A stretch of DNA of 64,000 nucleotides from Georgenia wutianyii (lineage in GTDB: Bacteria > Actinomycetota > Actinomycetes > Actinomycetales > Actinomycetaceae), in the NCBI RefSeq assembly GCF_006349365.1, contig NZ_CP040899.1:2108001-2172000 (forward strand). The letters run 5' to 3'. The position numbers and the translations under genes were made by a program. The notes beneath the pieces are model-generated. The model ran no database searches. It saw only the letters and a list, made by a program, of their open reading frames with translations, and was not told the DNA's origin. This document shows positions 1 to 8,587 of this stretch, in pieces; position 1 is the first letter of the stretch; every line of letters starts with the position of its first letter.

Positions 1-2
1 CC

Positions 3-386
3 TCCGGCTACCCCTACCGCTCCTGGAACCCGGCCCACGGGTGGGAGGCCGTGCACGACCTCCTCGAGCGCGGCAAGGTCCCCGAGGCGCTCCTGTGCTT
101 CAACGACCGCCTCGCCTTCGGCGCCTACCAGGCCCTGCAGGAGGCTGGCCTGCGCATCCCCGAGGACACCTCGGTCATCTCCTTCGACGACGCGCCGCTC
201 GCCGGCTGGCTGCGCCCCACACTCACGACCTTCGCCATCCCCCACCGCGCGATGGGGACCATGGCGGTGGAGATGCTCGTCGGCGCCCTGCGCGCCGAGG
301 GCGCCCACCCGCTCGGCGCGCAGGTCCACCGGGTGAGGATGCCGCTGCGGGAGCGCGGCTCGGTCGCCGTCCGCTCCCCCGCCTGA
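3..386 (+). CDS. LacI-family regulator, C-terminal part (cut by window edge)
   Basis: The reading frame is open from the window edge and ends at TGA 384-386, giving about 127 residues. It carries the end of the periplasmic-binding-protein-like sensor domain of LacI/GalR regulators: the motif CFNDRLAFGAYQAL, then SVISFDDAPLAGWLRPTLTTF and a short beta-rich tail. These are the usual signatures for effector binding and dimerisation. The DNA-binding head lies outside the window. The effector is unknown. The next gene, a secreted esterase 139 bases downstream in the same direction, could be a target or simply a neighbour. Confidence 0.85.
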   Translation, partial: SGYPYRSWNPAHGWEAVHDLLERGKVPEALLCFNDRLAFGAYQALQEAGLRIPEDTSVISFDDAPLAGWLRPTLTTFAIPHRAMGTMAVEMLVGALRAEGAHPLGAQVHRVRMPLRERGSVAVRSPA

Positions 387-525
387 GACCTCCCGCCCAA
401 CCTCGGCCCAGGCAGCACGTGCAGACGACACGCGCCCGACGTCGCCTTTGACCTCTCCACGGGTGCCACGTAGCCTCCCGCTACATCGTTTTAGCACCGC
501 TCATCGAGCCGGTCGAAGGAGACCA

Positions 526-3291
526 ATGCAGACAACGACAACCCGTTCACCACGGCAGCGCCTGCGCCGCGCGCTCGTCTCGACGCTCGTCCTCCTCCTC
601 GGTGGCCTGGCCGCGACGGGTCCGGCGGCAGCCGCCACGACCCCGCCCGCGGAGGACGGCATCCTCAGCATCACCCCCGTCACCGAGGTCCTCACGTTCG
701 GACAGAAGGTCGTCGCCGTCGCCCTCGAGTACGGCGCCGACGTCGACCCGGCGGCGCTGTCGACCGACGACTTCTCCGTCCTCGACAGCCCGTACAACTT
801 CCGCGCCCACGACGAGACCGACCTCGACACGCTCGAGCCACGCACCGTCACCGCCGTCTACACCAACGACCGGCCGGCCCTCCGGGCCGACGGCACCTCG
901 ACGCGCGGCACCTACGTCATCGTCGAGCTCGACCCCGCGGACCGGGGCGGCAACACCGTGGTCCGCTCCATGTGCGACGGCTTCCTGTGCTCGGAGAAGC
1001 TGCGCGACCCGCTGGCGACCCAGGTCGTCCAGCTCGGGGACGTGCACGGCTACCCCACGGGCGAGGCGCCCGCGCCACTCCTCGCCGCCGGGTCGGAGGA
1101 CGCCCTCCCGATGACCGCCCCGCCGGTCGACCCCGTCGTCGACGAGTTCCGCTCCGACGTCATGCCCTTCCCCGGTGCCGACCTGCCGTACTCCTACCGC
1201 CTCCCGGCGGACTACGACCCCTCGCGCTCCTACCCGCTCGTCGTCGTCCTCCACGGCTGGGGCTCCGGCTTCGACGGCGTGAACCACGGCGTCAACGTCG
1301 CCGTCGACGTCATGGCCACCTCATGGGTGCGGCCCGAGTGGACCGGCAGCGAGGAGGACGTCATCGTCCTGGCGCCGCAGAACGTCCGCGGCGACGACGA
1401 GGTCGAGTGGACGTCCGTCCTCGCCCTCCTCGAGCAGTTCACGGGCGAGTACGCCGTCGACGCGGACCGCACCTACGTGACGACGTTCTCCTGGGGATCC
1501 ACCATCGCCTGGAACCTCGTGGCCGAGCGGCCCGACCTGTTCGACGCCGCGCTCATCGTCTCCGGCTTCCCGGTGAGCGAGGAGCAGGCCGCGTCGATCG
1601 CCACCGCGCGGACGCCGGTGTGGATCACCCACGCCACGAGCGACCCGGTGCTCCCACCGGACTTCGGGCGCACCTCGGCCGAGGTGCTGCGCACGGCCTA
1701 CACCGCCGCGGGCGCCGAGGACGCCGAGGACCTCGTCCGCTTCACCGAGTACGCGGACGACGCCTTCACCTACCCCGACTACCACGCCGCCACCGGTCCC
1801 ACCTACAGCGACAGCTCGATCCTCCGGTGGGTGCTGGCGCAGGACCGCTCCCCCAACCGGATCGAGAGCGTCACCCCGGTCACCGAGGTCTCCTCCTTCG
1901 GCCAGCAGGTCACCGGGCTCGTCCTGGAGTACGCCGACGTCGTCGACCCCGCGTCGCTCAGCCCGGCCGACTTCACCGTGCGCGACACCGCCTACAACTT
2001 CCGGTTCACCGGCCTGGAGGAGCTGGAGAACCTCGTCGAGCGGGAGGTCGCCGACGTCTACACGACGGACGACCCCGCCCTGCTCCTCGAGCAGGACCGA
2101 CCCGAGGCGCCGGGCCGCTTCGTCGTCGTCGACCTCGCAGACAGCCCCGAGGGCGGGTGGACCGTCATGGTCTCGCTGTGCCCGACGTTCCTGTGCTCGG
2201 TGATGATCAACCCGGACCAGCCGACCGAGGTCGTGCAGGTCGGTGACGTGCGCGCGCCGAGCGGGGCCGTCATCTCCCGGGGCGACGCCGACCGGGCGTG
2301 GCCGCTGACCGAGCCCGCGATCAACCGTGAGGTCGACCAGTTCGTCCACGCGACGTTCGAGTCCGACGTCGAGGGCGTCACCGGCCCGGACCGCACCGTG
2401 CGCTACGACTACCGCCTGCCCGACGGCTACGACCCGGCGCGGCAGTACCCGCTCGTCGTCGCCCTCTCCGGGCACGGCATGGGTTTCGACGGCCAGAACG
2501 AGCGCGTGCAGCTCGTCGCGGACATGCCGGCGACGGCGTGGTTCCAGGAGGAGTGGACGGGCACCGACGAGGACGTCATCGTCCTCGCGCCGCAGAACGC
2601 GCGCCTGGGCAAGGAGCTCGAGGCGGCTCAGGTGCTCCAGCTCCTCGAGGACTTCACCGGCCGGTTCTCCGTCGACGAGCGCCGTGTCTACGCCACGTCG
2701 GTCTCCTACGGCTCCCAGCTCATGTGGGAGATGTTCTCCACCCGGCCCGAGCTCTTCGCCGGCGGCCTGCTCACCGGCGGCTTCGCCGCCGACGAGGACG
2801 AGTACGCGCTCATCGCCGCAGGCGAGGTACCGATGTGGATCACGCACGGCACCAGTGACCACCTGCTCCCGGTCGAGAACGCCGAGGGCGCGTACGACGC
2901 GCTCGTCGCGGCCTACCGCGACCGCGGCCTGAGCGAGGAGCGCATTTCCGAGCTCGCCCTCTGGACGGAGTACGGCGACGAGGCGTTCTCGCTGCCGGAC
3001 TACCACCTCGCCTCGGCCCCGACCTACGAGGACAGCGCCACGCTCCAGTGGCTGCTGGCCCAGGTGCGCCCGGTCGAGGACGACGGCGCGGCTCCCGGTG
3101 AGGAGCAGGGTTCCGACGGTCCGGTCGAGACTCCGGTCCCGGACGACGCCGGTACGGACGAGGTGCCCGCCGGCTCCGGCGGCGCGCTGCCGACCACCGG
3201 CGTGCCGGTCGCACCGATGCTGGCCGCACTCCTGCTGCTCGTCACCGGCGGCGCGGTCACCCTCGCCGTCCGCCGGCGCAGTATGGGCTGA
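526..3291 (+). CDS. secreted, sortase-anchored tandem esterase
   Basis: The predicted protein has 921 residues. ATG 526 is preferred because GAAGGAGA lies just upstream and a classic signal peptide (RLRRALVSTLVLLLGG, ending AAAA near residue 38) follows at once. The mature part is two copies of one unit, starting near residues 45 and 446. Each unit has a small beta domain (ITPVTEV / VTPVTEV) followed by an alpha/beta hydrolase of the PHB-depolymerase/feruloyl-esterase style. Probable nucleophiles are Ser322 (TFSWGS) and Ser727 (SVSYGS). Candidate acid and histidine residues lie in THATSDP/THGTSDH and DYHAATGPTY/DYHLASAPTY. The C-terminus has LPTTG near residue 888, a hydrophobic helix and RRR, so sortase should link it to the wall. 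The substrate cannot be read from the sequence; a plant or polyester ester is plausible. Confidence 0.8.
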   Translation: MQTTTTRSPRQRLRRALVSTLVLLLGGLAATGPAAAATTPPAEDGILSITPVTEVLTFGQKVVAVALEYGADVDPAALSTDDFSVLDSPYNFRAHDETDLDTLEPRTVTAVYTNDRPALRADGTSTRGTYVIVELDPADRGGNTVVRSMCDGFLCSEKLRDPLATQVVQLGDVHGYPTGEAPAPLLAAGSEDALPMTAPPVDPVVDEFRSDVMPFPGADLPYSYRLPADYDPSRSYPLVVVLHGWGSGFDGVNHGVNVAVDVMATSWVRPEWTGSEEDVIVLAPQNVRGDDEVEWTSVLALLEQFTGEYAVDADRTYVTTFSWGSTIAWNLVAERPDLFDAALIVSGFPVSEEQAASIATARTPVWITHATSDPVLPPDFGRTSAEVLRTAYTAAGAEDAEDLVRFTEYADDAFTYPDYHAATGPTYSDSSILRWVLAQDRSPNRIESVTPVTEVSSFGQQVTGLVLEYADVVDPASLSPADFTVRDTAYNFRFTGLEELENLVEREVADVYTTDDPALLLEQDRPEAPGRFVVVDLADSPEGGWTVMVSLCPTFLCSVMINPDQPTEVVQVGDVRAPSGAVISRGDADRAWPLTEPAINREVDQFVHATFESDVEGVTGPDRTVRYDYRLPDGYDPARQYPLVVALSGHGMGFDGQNERVQLVADMPATAWFQEEWTGTDEDVIVLAPQNARLGKELEAAQVLQLLEDFTGRFSVDERRVYATSVSYGSQLMWEMFSTRPELFAGGLLTGGFAADEDEYALIAAGEVPMWITHGTSDHLLPVENAEGAYDALVAAYRDRGLSEERISELALWTEYGDEAFSLPDYHLASAPTYEDSATLQWLLAQVRPVEDDGAAPGEEQGSDGPVETPVPDDAGTDEVPAGSGGALPTTGVPVAPMLAALLLLVTGGAVTLAVRRRSMG

Positions 3292-3303
3292 GCCCTTCCG
3301 CTA

Positions 3304-3345
3304 CGAAGGCCCCGGTCCTGTTCTCGCACAGGGCCGGGGCCTTCG
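3304..3345. terminator. bidirectional stem-loop terminator
   Basis: A 17-bp stem (3304-3320 with 3329-3345, one mismatch) closes an 8-base loop between two convergent genes. The arm is GC-rich and there is no long T-run, which is common in actinobacteria. Its position between the two stop codons suits termination from both sides. Confidence 0.75.
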
Positions 3346-3386
3346 CGTTGCGCCGGGTACCTGAGGCGCGGCGCCGGGCTGCCGTG

Positions 3387-4574
3387 TCAGCCGAGGGTGG
3401 AGCGGCGCCTGCGCACGACCCCTGCCAGTGCACCACCGGCCGTCAGCAGGACGAGCGCCGCGACGGCGCCGAGGATCACGCCGTCCGCGCCGGTGCTGGG
3501 CAGCGCGCCGGCGCCGGCGCCGGTCGGGGCGGGCGCCGCGTCGGTGCTGTCCACGACAGGCGCCTCCGTCGGCTGGTCGGAGGGCGGGGGCGCCGGCTCC
3601 GCCGAGGGCTCCTCTGCCGGCTCTTCGACCGGCTCCTCGAGCGCGTCCCAGCCCTTCGACTCGACGCTCCAGCCGGGCACCTCGCACAGACCGCACGGCT
3701 CGAGGAAGTACGCCTCGGCCTGTGCGTTGCCGTTGAGCACGAAGTCCAGCCAGTTGACGAAGACGGCGACCTGCTCCTCCAGGCTCTCCACCATGCCGTC
3801 CAGCGGGAGGACGTCGCCCGACTCGTCGAGGCGGACACCGTAGAAGAACTGGCCGTGGCCGTTCTGCGGGTTCGTCACGTAGACGGCCGGCACGGTGGCC
3901 AGCTCGTAGTTGGCGATCGTGTTCCCCATCGCACCGTCCAACGGCCCCCCGTCGAGGAACATCGTGGGAGTGTGCAGGTCCTCGAGCCTGTCGCGACCGT
4001 AGCCGAGCGGCGGCTCGCCGCCCTCCGGCGTCTCGAACAGACCGCTGTTCGCGGAGATCACGGTGTCCACGCGCGGGTCGGCCCCGGCGACCAGCGCCTC
4101 GATGCCGCCGCAGGAGCTCCCGGACACCGCGACCGGCGAGTCCGCGATGGCGGACCCGAGCTGCTCGTGCGCCTGGGGACTGGTCTCTAGCCAGTCGATG
4201 ATCTCGATCATCCGGTCGGGCTGCGGCATCCCGGTGAGGGTGTTGCTCGGAGCCTCCGGAGCGCCGTCCGCGACGACGACGAACCCACGGGCGGCGATGA
4301 GCATCAGGCTGCTCATGAAGAAGGGGTTCGCGGGCCGGCAGCCGCCGTTGCCCCAGATGAGGACCGGCACGGGCTCGCCCGGCGCGAGGTCGGTGGGCCG
4401 GTAGACCGTACGGTCGGGCAGGCCCGCGGCCGCTTCACGTGCGACCGGGTGGAAGCTGTCGATCGCGGGGGCGTCGTGGGTGTCGGCGGCAGCCACGGTG
4501 CCGGTACCGACCAGGGCCGCTACGGCGATGGCGACGGTTGCCAACCGTCGACTCGTGCGAGTACGTCCGAACAT
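3387..4574 (-). CDS. secreted, sortase-anchored alpha/beta hydrolase
   Basis: The protein has 395 residues. ATG 4574 is chosen because GGAGGAAC sits 4-10 bases upstream and a signal peptide follows (RRLATVAIAVAALVGTGTVAAA). The core reads VPVLIWGNGGC (oxyanion-type loop) and AVSGSSCGGIEAL around residue 153, a nucleophile-elbow-like motif; the family resembles small secreted esterases and chlorophyllase/PET-hydrolase-like folds. A proline-rich spacer precedes LPSTG near residue 357, then a membrane helix and RRRR, the layout of a sortase substrate. It converges on the tandem esterase next door, so two wall-anchored esterases lie tail to tail. The exact substrate is unknown. Confidence 0.75.
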   Translation of the reverse strand: MFGRTRTSRRLATVAIAVAALVGTGTVAAADTHDAPAIDSFHPVAREAAAGLPDRTVYRPTDLAPGEPVPVLIWGNGGCRPANPFFMSSLMLIAARGFVVVADGAPEAPSNTLTGMPQPDRMIEIIDWLETSPQAHEQLGSAIADSPVAVSGSSCGGIEALVAGADPRVDTVISANSGLFETPEGGEPPLGYGRDRLEDLHTPTMFLDGGPLDGAMGNTIANYELATVPAVYVTNPQNGHGQFFYGVRLDESGDVLPLDGMVESLEEQVAVFVNWLDFVLNGNAQAEAYFLEPCGLCEVPGWSVESKGWDALEEPVEEPAEEPSAEPAPPPSDQPTEAPVVDSTDAAPAPTGAGAGALPSTGADGVILGAVAALVLLTAGGALAGVVRRRRSTLG

Positions 4575-4902
4575 GGTTCCTCCAGTTGTTGTGACAGTGC
4601 TCCTGGCGGGACGACGCCCGGGGCCACAGGTGCGAGGGCATGGCCCCCACCGTCGGCGGCGCCGGGCAGAGCACATCCGTGTGCGATCCCTGCCAGCTGA
4701 CCGGCCGGCTGTCGACGGCGCGGCGGGTTAGCCCACCTGCGCTGCTTCCCCGTGTGTTCCGCATGCGACGACGAATGCTGAACCGATTTAGCCCGACCAT
4801 AGCGTCACTCGTCGATCACCACAACGACTTGCGGGCCGCCGTGTCAGGCACCCCCGACGGGTCGGCCGTCAGCCGGGCGAGCCGCCCTGGGGGGGCACCG
4901 GC
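4575..4902. other. intergenic region, frc operon end to hydrolase promoter
   Basis: No convincing gene is visible. It should hold the promoter of the leftward hydrolase gene. At the frcK end, GGGCG-AGCCG at 4875-4884 can pair with CGGCTCACGCCC at 4899-4910 with a two-base bulge, a possible weak terminator that overlaps the last codons of frcK. Confidence 0.4.
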
Positions 4903-5538
4903 TCACGCCCCCGAAACGAGGAGGTCCGCACGTCCGCGCGTCGCGGCGATGACCTCGGCGTTGCGCTGGTCGGAGCCGAGTGACCGGTCGCGGGCCTCCG
5001 CCGGGGAGCGGCCGTAGCGCTCGTGCCGGGCGATGAGCCGGGCGACGCGGACGTCCGCCGGCAGGTCGACGTACCAGCACTCGTCGAGCAGCGAACGTAC
5101 GCCGGCCCAGTCGCCGTCGTCGACCAGGAGGTAGTTTCCCTCGGTGACGACGAGCTGCACCTCGCGCGGCACCGGCACGGCGCACGCGATCGGCTCCTCC
5201 AGGGCGCGGTTGAAGACCGGCGCGTAGACCACGCGCTCGTCGCCGACCCGGAGGCGCCGCAGCAGGGCCACGTAGCCGAGCGCGTCGAAGGTGTCCGGCG
5301 CCCCCTTCCGGTCGTGCCGTCCGAGCCGCCGGAGCTCAGCCTCGGCGAGGTGGAAGCCGTCCATCCCGACGAGGCGGGCCCGGTCCCCGAGCGCCTCCAT
5401 GAGGGCCTGGGCCAGGGTGGACTTCCCGGCACCGGGTGCCCCGGTGATGCCGAGGATGCGCCGTCCGGGGCGCATGGCGAGGGTCCACGCGCGCTCCAGG
5501 AGGGCCGGGGCGAGGGCGCCCGGGTGCAGTGGGCTCAC
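4903..5538 (-). CDS. frcK: FrcK-like nucleoside/sugar kinase (P-loop)
   Basis: The protein has 211 residues. The start is GTG 5538, whose codon overlaps the stop of the ATPase gene (GTGA), so translation is probably coupled. Walker A is GAPGAGKST at residues 33-41, followed by GMDGFHLAE and the late motif VTEGNYLLVDDGDW, as in the uridine-kinase/pantothenate-kinase-like family to which FrcK belongs. In Sinorhizobium meliloti frcK is the last gene of the fructose uptake operon frcBCAK, and the same order is seen here. The likely role is phosphorylation of an imported sugar or nucleoside in the cytoplasm. The substrate is inferred from context only. Confidence 0.75.
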   Translation of the reverse strand: MSPLHPGALAPALLERAWTLAMRPGRRILGITGAPGAGKSTLAQALMEALGDRARLVGMDGFHLAEAELRRLGRHDRKGAPDTFDALGYVALLRRLRVGDERVVYAPVFNRALEEPIACAVPVPREVQLVVTEGNYLLVDDGDWAGVRSLLDECWYVDLPADVRVARLIARHERYGRSPAEARDRSLGSDQRNAEVIAATRGRADLLVSGA

Positions 5539-6314
5539 GTGCTCTCCCCCGCCGGGGCTGCCGCGCCCGTCATGATCTCCACGACCTCCCGCATCGAGCT
5601 CGCTCCCGGCGTCACGACGGCGGCCCGCCGACCCAGCCGGTGGATGTGGATCCGGTCCGCGATCTCGAAGACCTGCGGCATGTTGTGGGAGATGAGCACG
5701 ACGGGCAGGCCGCGGTCACGGATGCGCCGGATGAGGTCGAGGACCATCCGGGACTCGCGCACCCCGAGCGCGGCGGTCGGCTCGTCCATGATGACGAGGC
5801 GGGTGCCGAAGGCGGCCGCCCGCGCCACCGCGACGCTCTGCCGTTGACCTCCGGAGAGCGTCTCCACCGGCTGACGCACGTCGGGGATGCGGACTCCGAG
5901 GGACTCGAGCTGGCGCCGGGCCTCGGCCCGCATCGCGCCGCCGTCGAGCACGCGGAACAGCCTGCCCACCACACCCGGGCGGCGGAGCTCTCGGCCGAGG
6001 AAGAGGTTGGCGGCGATGTCGAGCGCGGGGGCGACGGCGAGGTCCTGGTACACCGTCTCGATCCCCCGCTCCCGCGCGTCGAGCGGGGAGCGGAAGGCCA
6101 CCGGCTCACCGTTCATCCGGATCTCCCCCGCGTCCGGCACGACGGCACCGGACAGCACCTTGATGAGCGTCGACTTGCCGGCGCCGTTGTCGCCGACGAC
6201 GGCGAGCACCTCCCCCGCACGGAGGTCGAAGTCGGCGTCGACCATCGCCCGGACGTGTCCGTAGGACTTGCTCAGCCCGCGCGCCTCGAGGACCGGGACG
6301 TCGTCGTCGCTCAT
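5535..6314 (-). CDS. frcA: sugar ABC transporter ATP-binding protein (FrcA-like)
   Basis: The protein has 259 residues with a single ABC domain: Walker A GDNGAGKST at residues 41-49, Q-loop in TVYQDLAVAP, signature LSGGQRQ, Walker B VIMDEPTAAL, and the H-loop in LISHNM. FrcA-type ATPases have one ABC domain, unlike RbsA, which has two. Start ATG 6314 overlaps the permease stop (ATGA), and its own stop overlaps the kinase start. It should power import of a monosaccharide at the inner face of the membrane together with FrcC and the lipoprotein FrcB. Confidence 0.88.
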   Translation of the reverse strand: MSDDDVPVLEARGLSKSYGHVRAMVDADFDLRAGEVLAVVGDNGAGKSTLIKVLSGAVVPDAGEIRMNGEPVAFRSPLDARERGIETVYQDLAVAPALDIAANLFLGRELRRPGVVGRLFRVLDGGAMRAEARRQLESLGVRIPDVRQPVETLSGGQRQSVAVARAAAFGTRLVIMDEPTAALGVRESRMVLDLIRRIRDRGLPVVLISHNMPQVFEIADRIHIHRLGRRAAVVTPGASSMREVVEIMTGAAAPAGEST

Positions 6315-7318
6315 CGCGCCGCCCTCCGCCGGGAGACCTGGTCGAGAGAGACGGCGACGATGACGAGCACGCCGGTGGCGACGTCCTGGTAGAGGTTGTC
6401 GATGCCCGCCTGGGTGAGGCCGGAGCGCAGGACCCCGACCACCAGGGTCCCGATGAGCGTGCCGACGACGCTGCCCCGCCCGCCGAACAGGCTCGTCCCC
6501 CCGATGACGACGGCGGTGATGCTGTCGAGGTTGCCGGTCTGGTAGGCGTTGGGGTCCGCGTTGGGGATGCGCCCGAGCGCCTGCCAGGCGGCGATGCCGT
6601 AGAGCGCGCCGGCGGCGACGTAGACCGACAGGACCGTGCGCCGCGTCTTGATCCCGGTGAGCCGGGCCGCCTCGGGCGCGTTCCCCACGGCGTAGACGTG
6701 CCGGCCCCAGGCCGTTCGGCCGAGCATGAACCAGAAGAGGGCGAACAGCCCGAGGAGGAGGAAGGACCCCCACGTGACACGCACTCCTGCCACCGTCATC
6801 CCCTCACCCCAGAACCGCAGGACACGGTCGGCGACCGGGTAGCTGCGCGACTCGGCGTAGAGCCGGGCGAGCGCGTAGGTGACGGTGAGGATCCCGAGGG
6901 TGACGATGAACGGCGGCAGCCCGAGCCGCGTGACGAGCACCCCGCTCACCGCCCCGAGGAGGATGGTGACGGCGAGCCCGAGGACGAGCGCGAGCCACGG
7001 GTCCCCGCCGTTGACGACGTGCTTGGCCATGACGATCGTGCCGAGCACCGCGATCGCGCCGTTGGCGAGGTCGATGCCCGCGGTGAGGATGATGAGCGTC
7101 TGCCCCAGCGCCAGCGTCCCGATGACGATGGACTGCTGGAGGATGAGGGAGGCGTTGCCGACGGTGGCGAAGGTGTCGGTCGTCAGGGTGAAGACGACGA
7201 TCGCGATGACCAGCGCGCCGAGCGGGCCGATGACCGGGTTGCGCAGCGCGCGCCCGAGCCTCTCACGTCTGACGACGGCGGCCGGCGCCTCCTCGACCGT
7301 CCCGCTGCTGGGTGGCAT
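6311..7318 (-). CDS. frcC: sugar ABC transporter permease (FrcC-like)
   Basis: The protein has 335 residues and about ten hydrophobic helices of the BPD_transp_2 family used by ribose, xylose and fructose importers. Seen motifs include GQTLIILTAGIDLANGAI and AVVIGGTSLFGGRGSVVGT, both typical of this family. ATG 7318 follows GGGGAGGGG. The gene starts 27 bases after the binding-protein gene and overlaps the ATPase gene by four bases, so it is the second gene of a four-gene operon. Confidence 0.9.
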   Translation of the reverse strand: MPPSSGTVEEAPAAVVRRERLGRALRNPVIGPLGALVIAIVVFTLTTDTFATVGNASLILQQSIVIGTLALGQTLIILTAGIDLANGAIAVLGTIVMAKHVVNGGDPWLALVLGLAVTILLGAVSGVLVTRLGLPPFIVTLGILTVTYALARLYAESRSYPVADRVLRFWGEGMTVAGVRVTWGSFLLLGLFALFWFMLGRTAWGRHVYAVGNAPEAARLTGIKTRRTVLSVYVAAGALYGIAAWQALGRIPNADPNAYQTGNLDSITAVVIGGTSLFGGRGSVVGTLIGTLVVGVLRSGLTQAGIDNLYQDVATGVLVIVAVSLDQVSRRRAAR

Positions 7319-7345
7319 GGCCCCTCCCCTCTCCGGTCGGCCCGC

Positions 7346-8389
7346 TCAGCCCCAGCAGTTCTCCAGGCCCCACTCCGTGGTCTCCGACTCGATGCCCTCG
7401 ACAGGGTCGTCGGTGATGACGACGGAGCCGGTGTCGACGAACCCGGACGGCGCCTCGCCACCGCCCGCGGCCTCGATGACCGCGTCCATGCCCTGGCGGA
7501 CCATCTCGGCCGGGAACTGCATGACGGTCGCCGCGTACCGGCCGTCGGCGACGTCCTGCACGCCCTGGCAGCCGCCGTCGATCGAGCCGATGACCACCTG
7601 GTCGGTGAGGCCCTGCGCCTCGAGCGCGGCGTAGGCGCCGCGGGCGGCGGGCTCGTTGATCGTGTAGACGGCGTTGACGCCGGGGTTGCGCTGGAGCAGG
7701 TTCTCCATCGCGGTCTGGGCGTTGTTCTGGTCGCCCTGGGTGTTCTCCACGCCGAGGATCGCCGCGTCCCCCTCCTCGACCCCGAACCCCTCGAGGAACC
7801 CGTCGTGGCGGAAGGTGTCGACCGTGCCCCCGGCGGTGCCGTCGAGCATGATGAGCGCCGGCTCCTCCTCCCCGAGGGCGGCGCGGACGTAGGCGCCCTG
7901 CAGCCGCCCGGCCTCGAGGTTGTCGGTCGCGAAGGTCGCGTCGACCGCGTCCGCTGGCTCGGTGGCGGTGTCGAGCGCGATGACGACGATGCCCTGCGCC
8001 CGCGCCTGCTCGATCGCACTGAGGACGCCGGTGGAGTTGTTCGGGGTGATCATGATGCCGTCGACGCCCTGGGCGATGAGGTCCTCCATCGCTTGCACCT
8101 GGCCCTCGTTGTCCCCGTCGAACGCGCCGGCGAGCGCCGTGAGCTCGACACCCTGCTCGTCGGCGTAGTCGGCGGCGACCTCCCGCATGGTGACGAAGAA
8201 CGGGTTCGTCTCGGTCTTGGTGATGAGCCCGATGCTCACGTCCTCGCCACCGGTCGCACCGCCCCCGGTGGTTGTCTCGCCGCCGTCGGGCTCGGCGTCG
8301 GAGCCGCACGCCGCGAGGAGGAGCGCGGCCGCCCCGATGGCGAGCAGTCCTCGGCCCTGCTGTCCTGTCGTCGGTCGGTTCGTCTTCAC
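7346..8389 (-). CDS. frcB: sugar ABC transporter substrate-binding lipoprotein (FrcB-like)
   Basis: The protein has 347 residues. GTG 8389 is chosen because it puts a lipoprotein signal at the very N-terminus: LLAIGAAALLLAAC with Cys28 as the lipidated residue. After a Gly/Thr-rich linker comes a Peripla_BP_4 sugar-binding fold: SIGLITKTETNPFF, then ITPNNSTGV and QNNAQTAMENLLQRNPGVNAVYTIN, which fit FrcB and related fructose/ribose binding proteins. It is the first gene of the operon and should be the extracellular sugar receptor. Fructose is inferred from gene order and family; ribose or another ketose/pentose is possible. Confidence 0.85.
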   Translation of the reverse strand: MKTNRPTTGQQGRGLLAIGAAALLLAACGSDAEPDGGETTTGGGATGGEDVSIGLITKTETNPFFVTMREVAADYADEQGVELTALAGAFDGDNEGQVQAMEDLIAQGVDGIMITPNNSTGVLSAIEQARAQGIVVIALDTATEPADAVDATFATDNLEAGRLQGAYVRAALGEEEPALIMLDGTAGGTVDTFRHDGFLEGFGVEEGDAAILGVENTQGDQNNAQTAMENLLQRNPGVNAVYTINEPAARGAYAALEAQGLTDQVVIGSIDGGCQGVQDVADGRYAATVMQFPAEMVRQGMDAVIEAAGGGEAPSGFVDTGSVVITDDPVEGIESETTEWGLENCWG

Positions 8390-8413
8390 GGCACGCCCCC
8401 CTGCGTCCAATGT

Positions 8414-8428
8414 GGTGTACGTCACACC
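8414..8428. promoter_or_regulatory. inverted repeat upstream of the frc operon
   Basis: GGTGT-N5-ACACC sits 25 bases upstream of the frcB start codon in the divergent region shared with the MFS gene. The symmetry and place suit a repressor operator. No regulator gene is adjacent, so the link is an inference. Confidence 0.35.
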
Positions 8429-8575
8429 GACATGGCGCGAGTGAACCAGTGCGCTCCCCGCGTGGCAAGCACCGCGCGGGCGCGTCGCCGGGGCGTCGCA
8501 GCACCAGGCGCCCCGCTCGTCGTCCACGGGACGCGCGTGCCCTCCGGACTCCCCGCGCTCCCGGTCCGTGGCACC

Positions 8576-8581
8576 TACAGT
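8576..8581 (+). promoter_or_regulatory. -10 element of a leaderless promoter (MFS gene)
   Basis: TACAGT matches TANNNT and ends six bases before the GTG start. Transcription would start at or next to the start codon, and no Shine-Dalgarno sequence is present. Confidence 0.6.
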
Positions 8582-8587
8582 GACCGG

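Noticed and set aside
6698..8587. Long open frame on the plus strand running into the MFS gene
   Set aside because: It lies antisense to frcC and frcB, has Asp/Arg-rich shadow composition, and the real MFS start at GTG 8588 has its own promoter.
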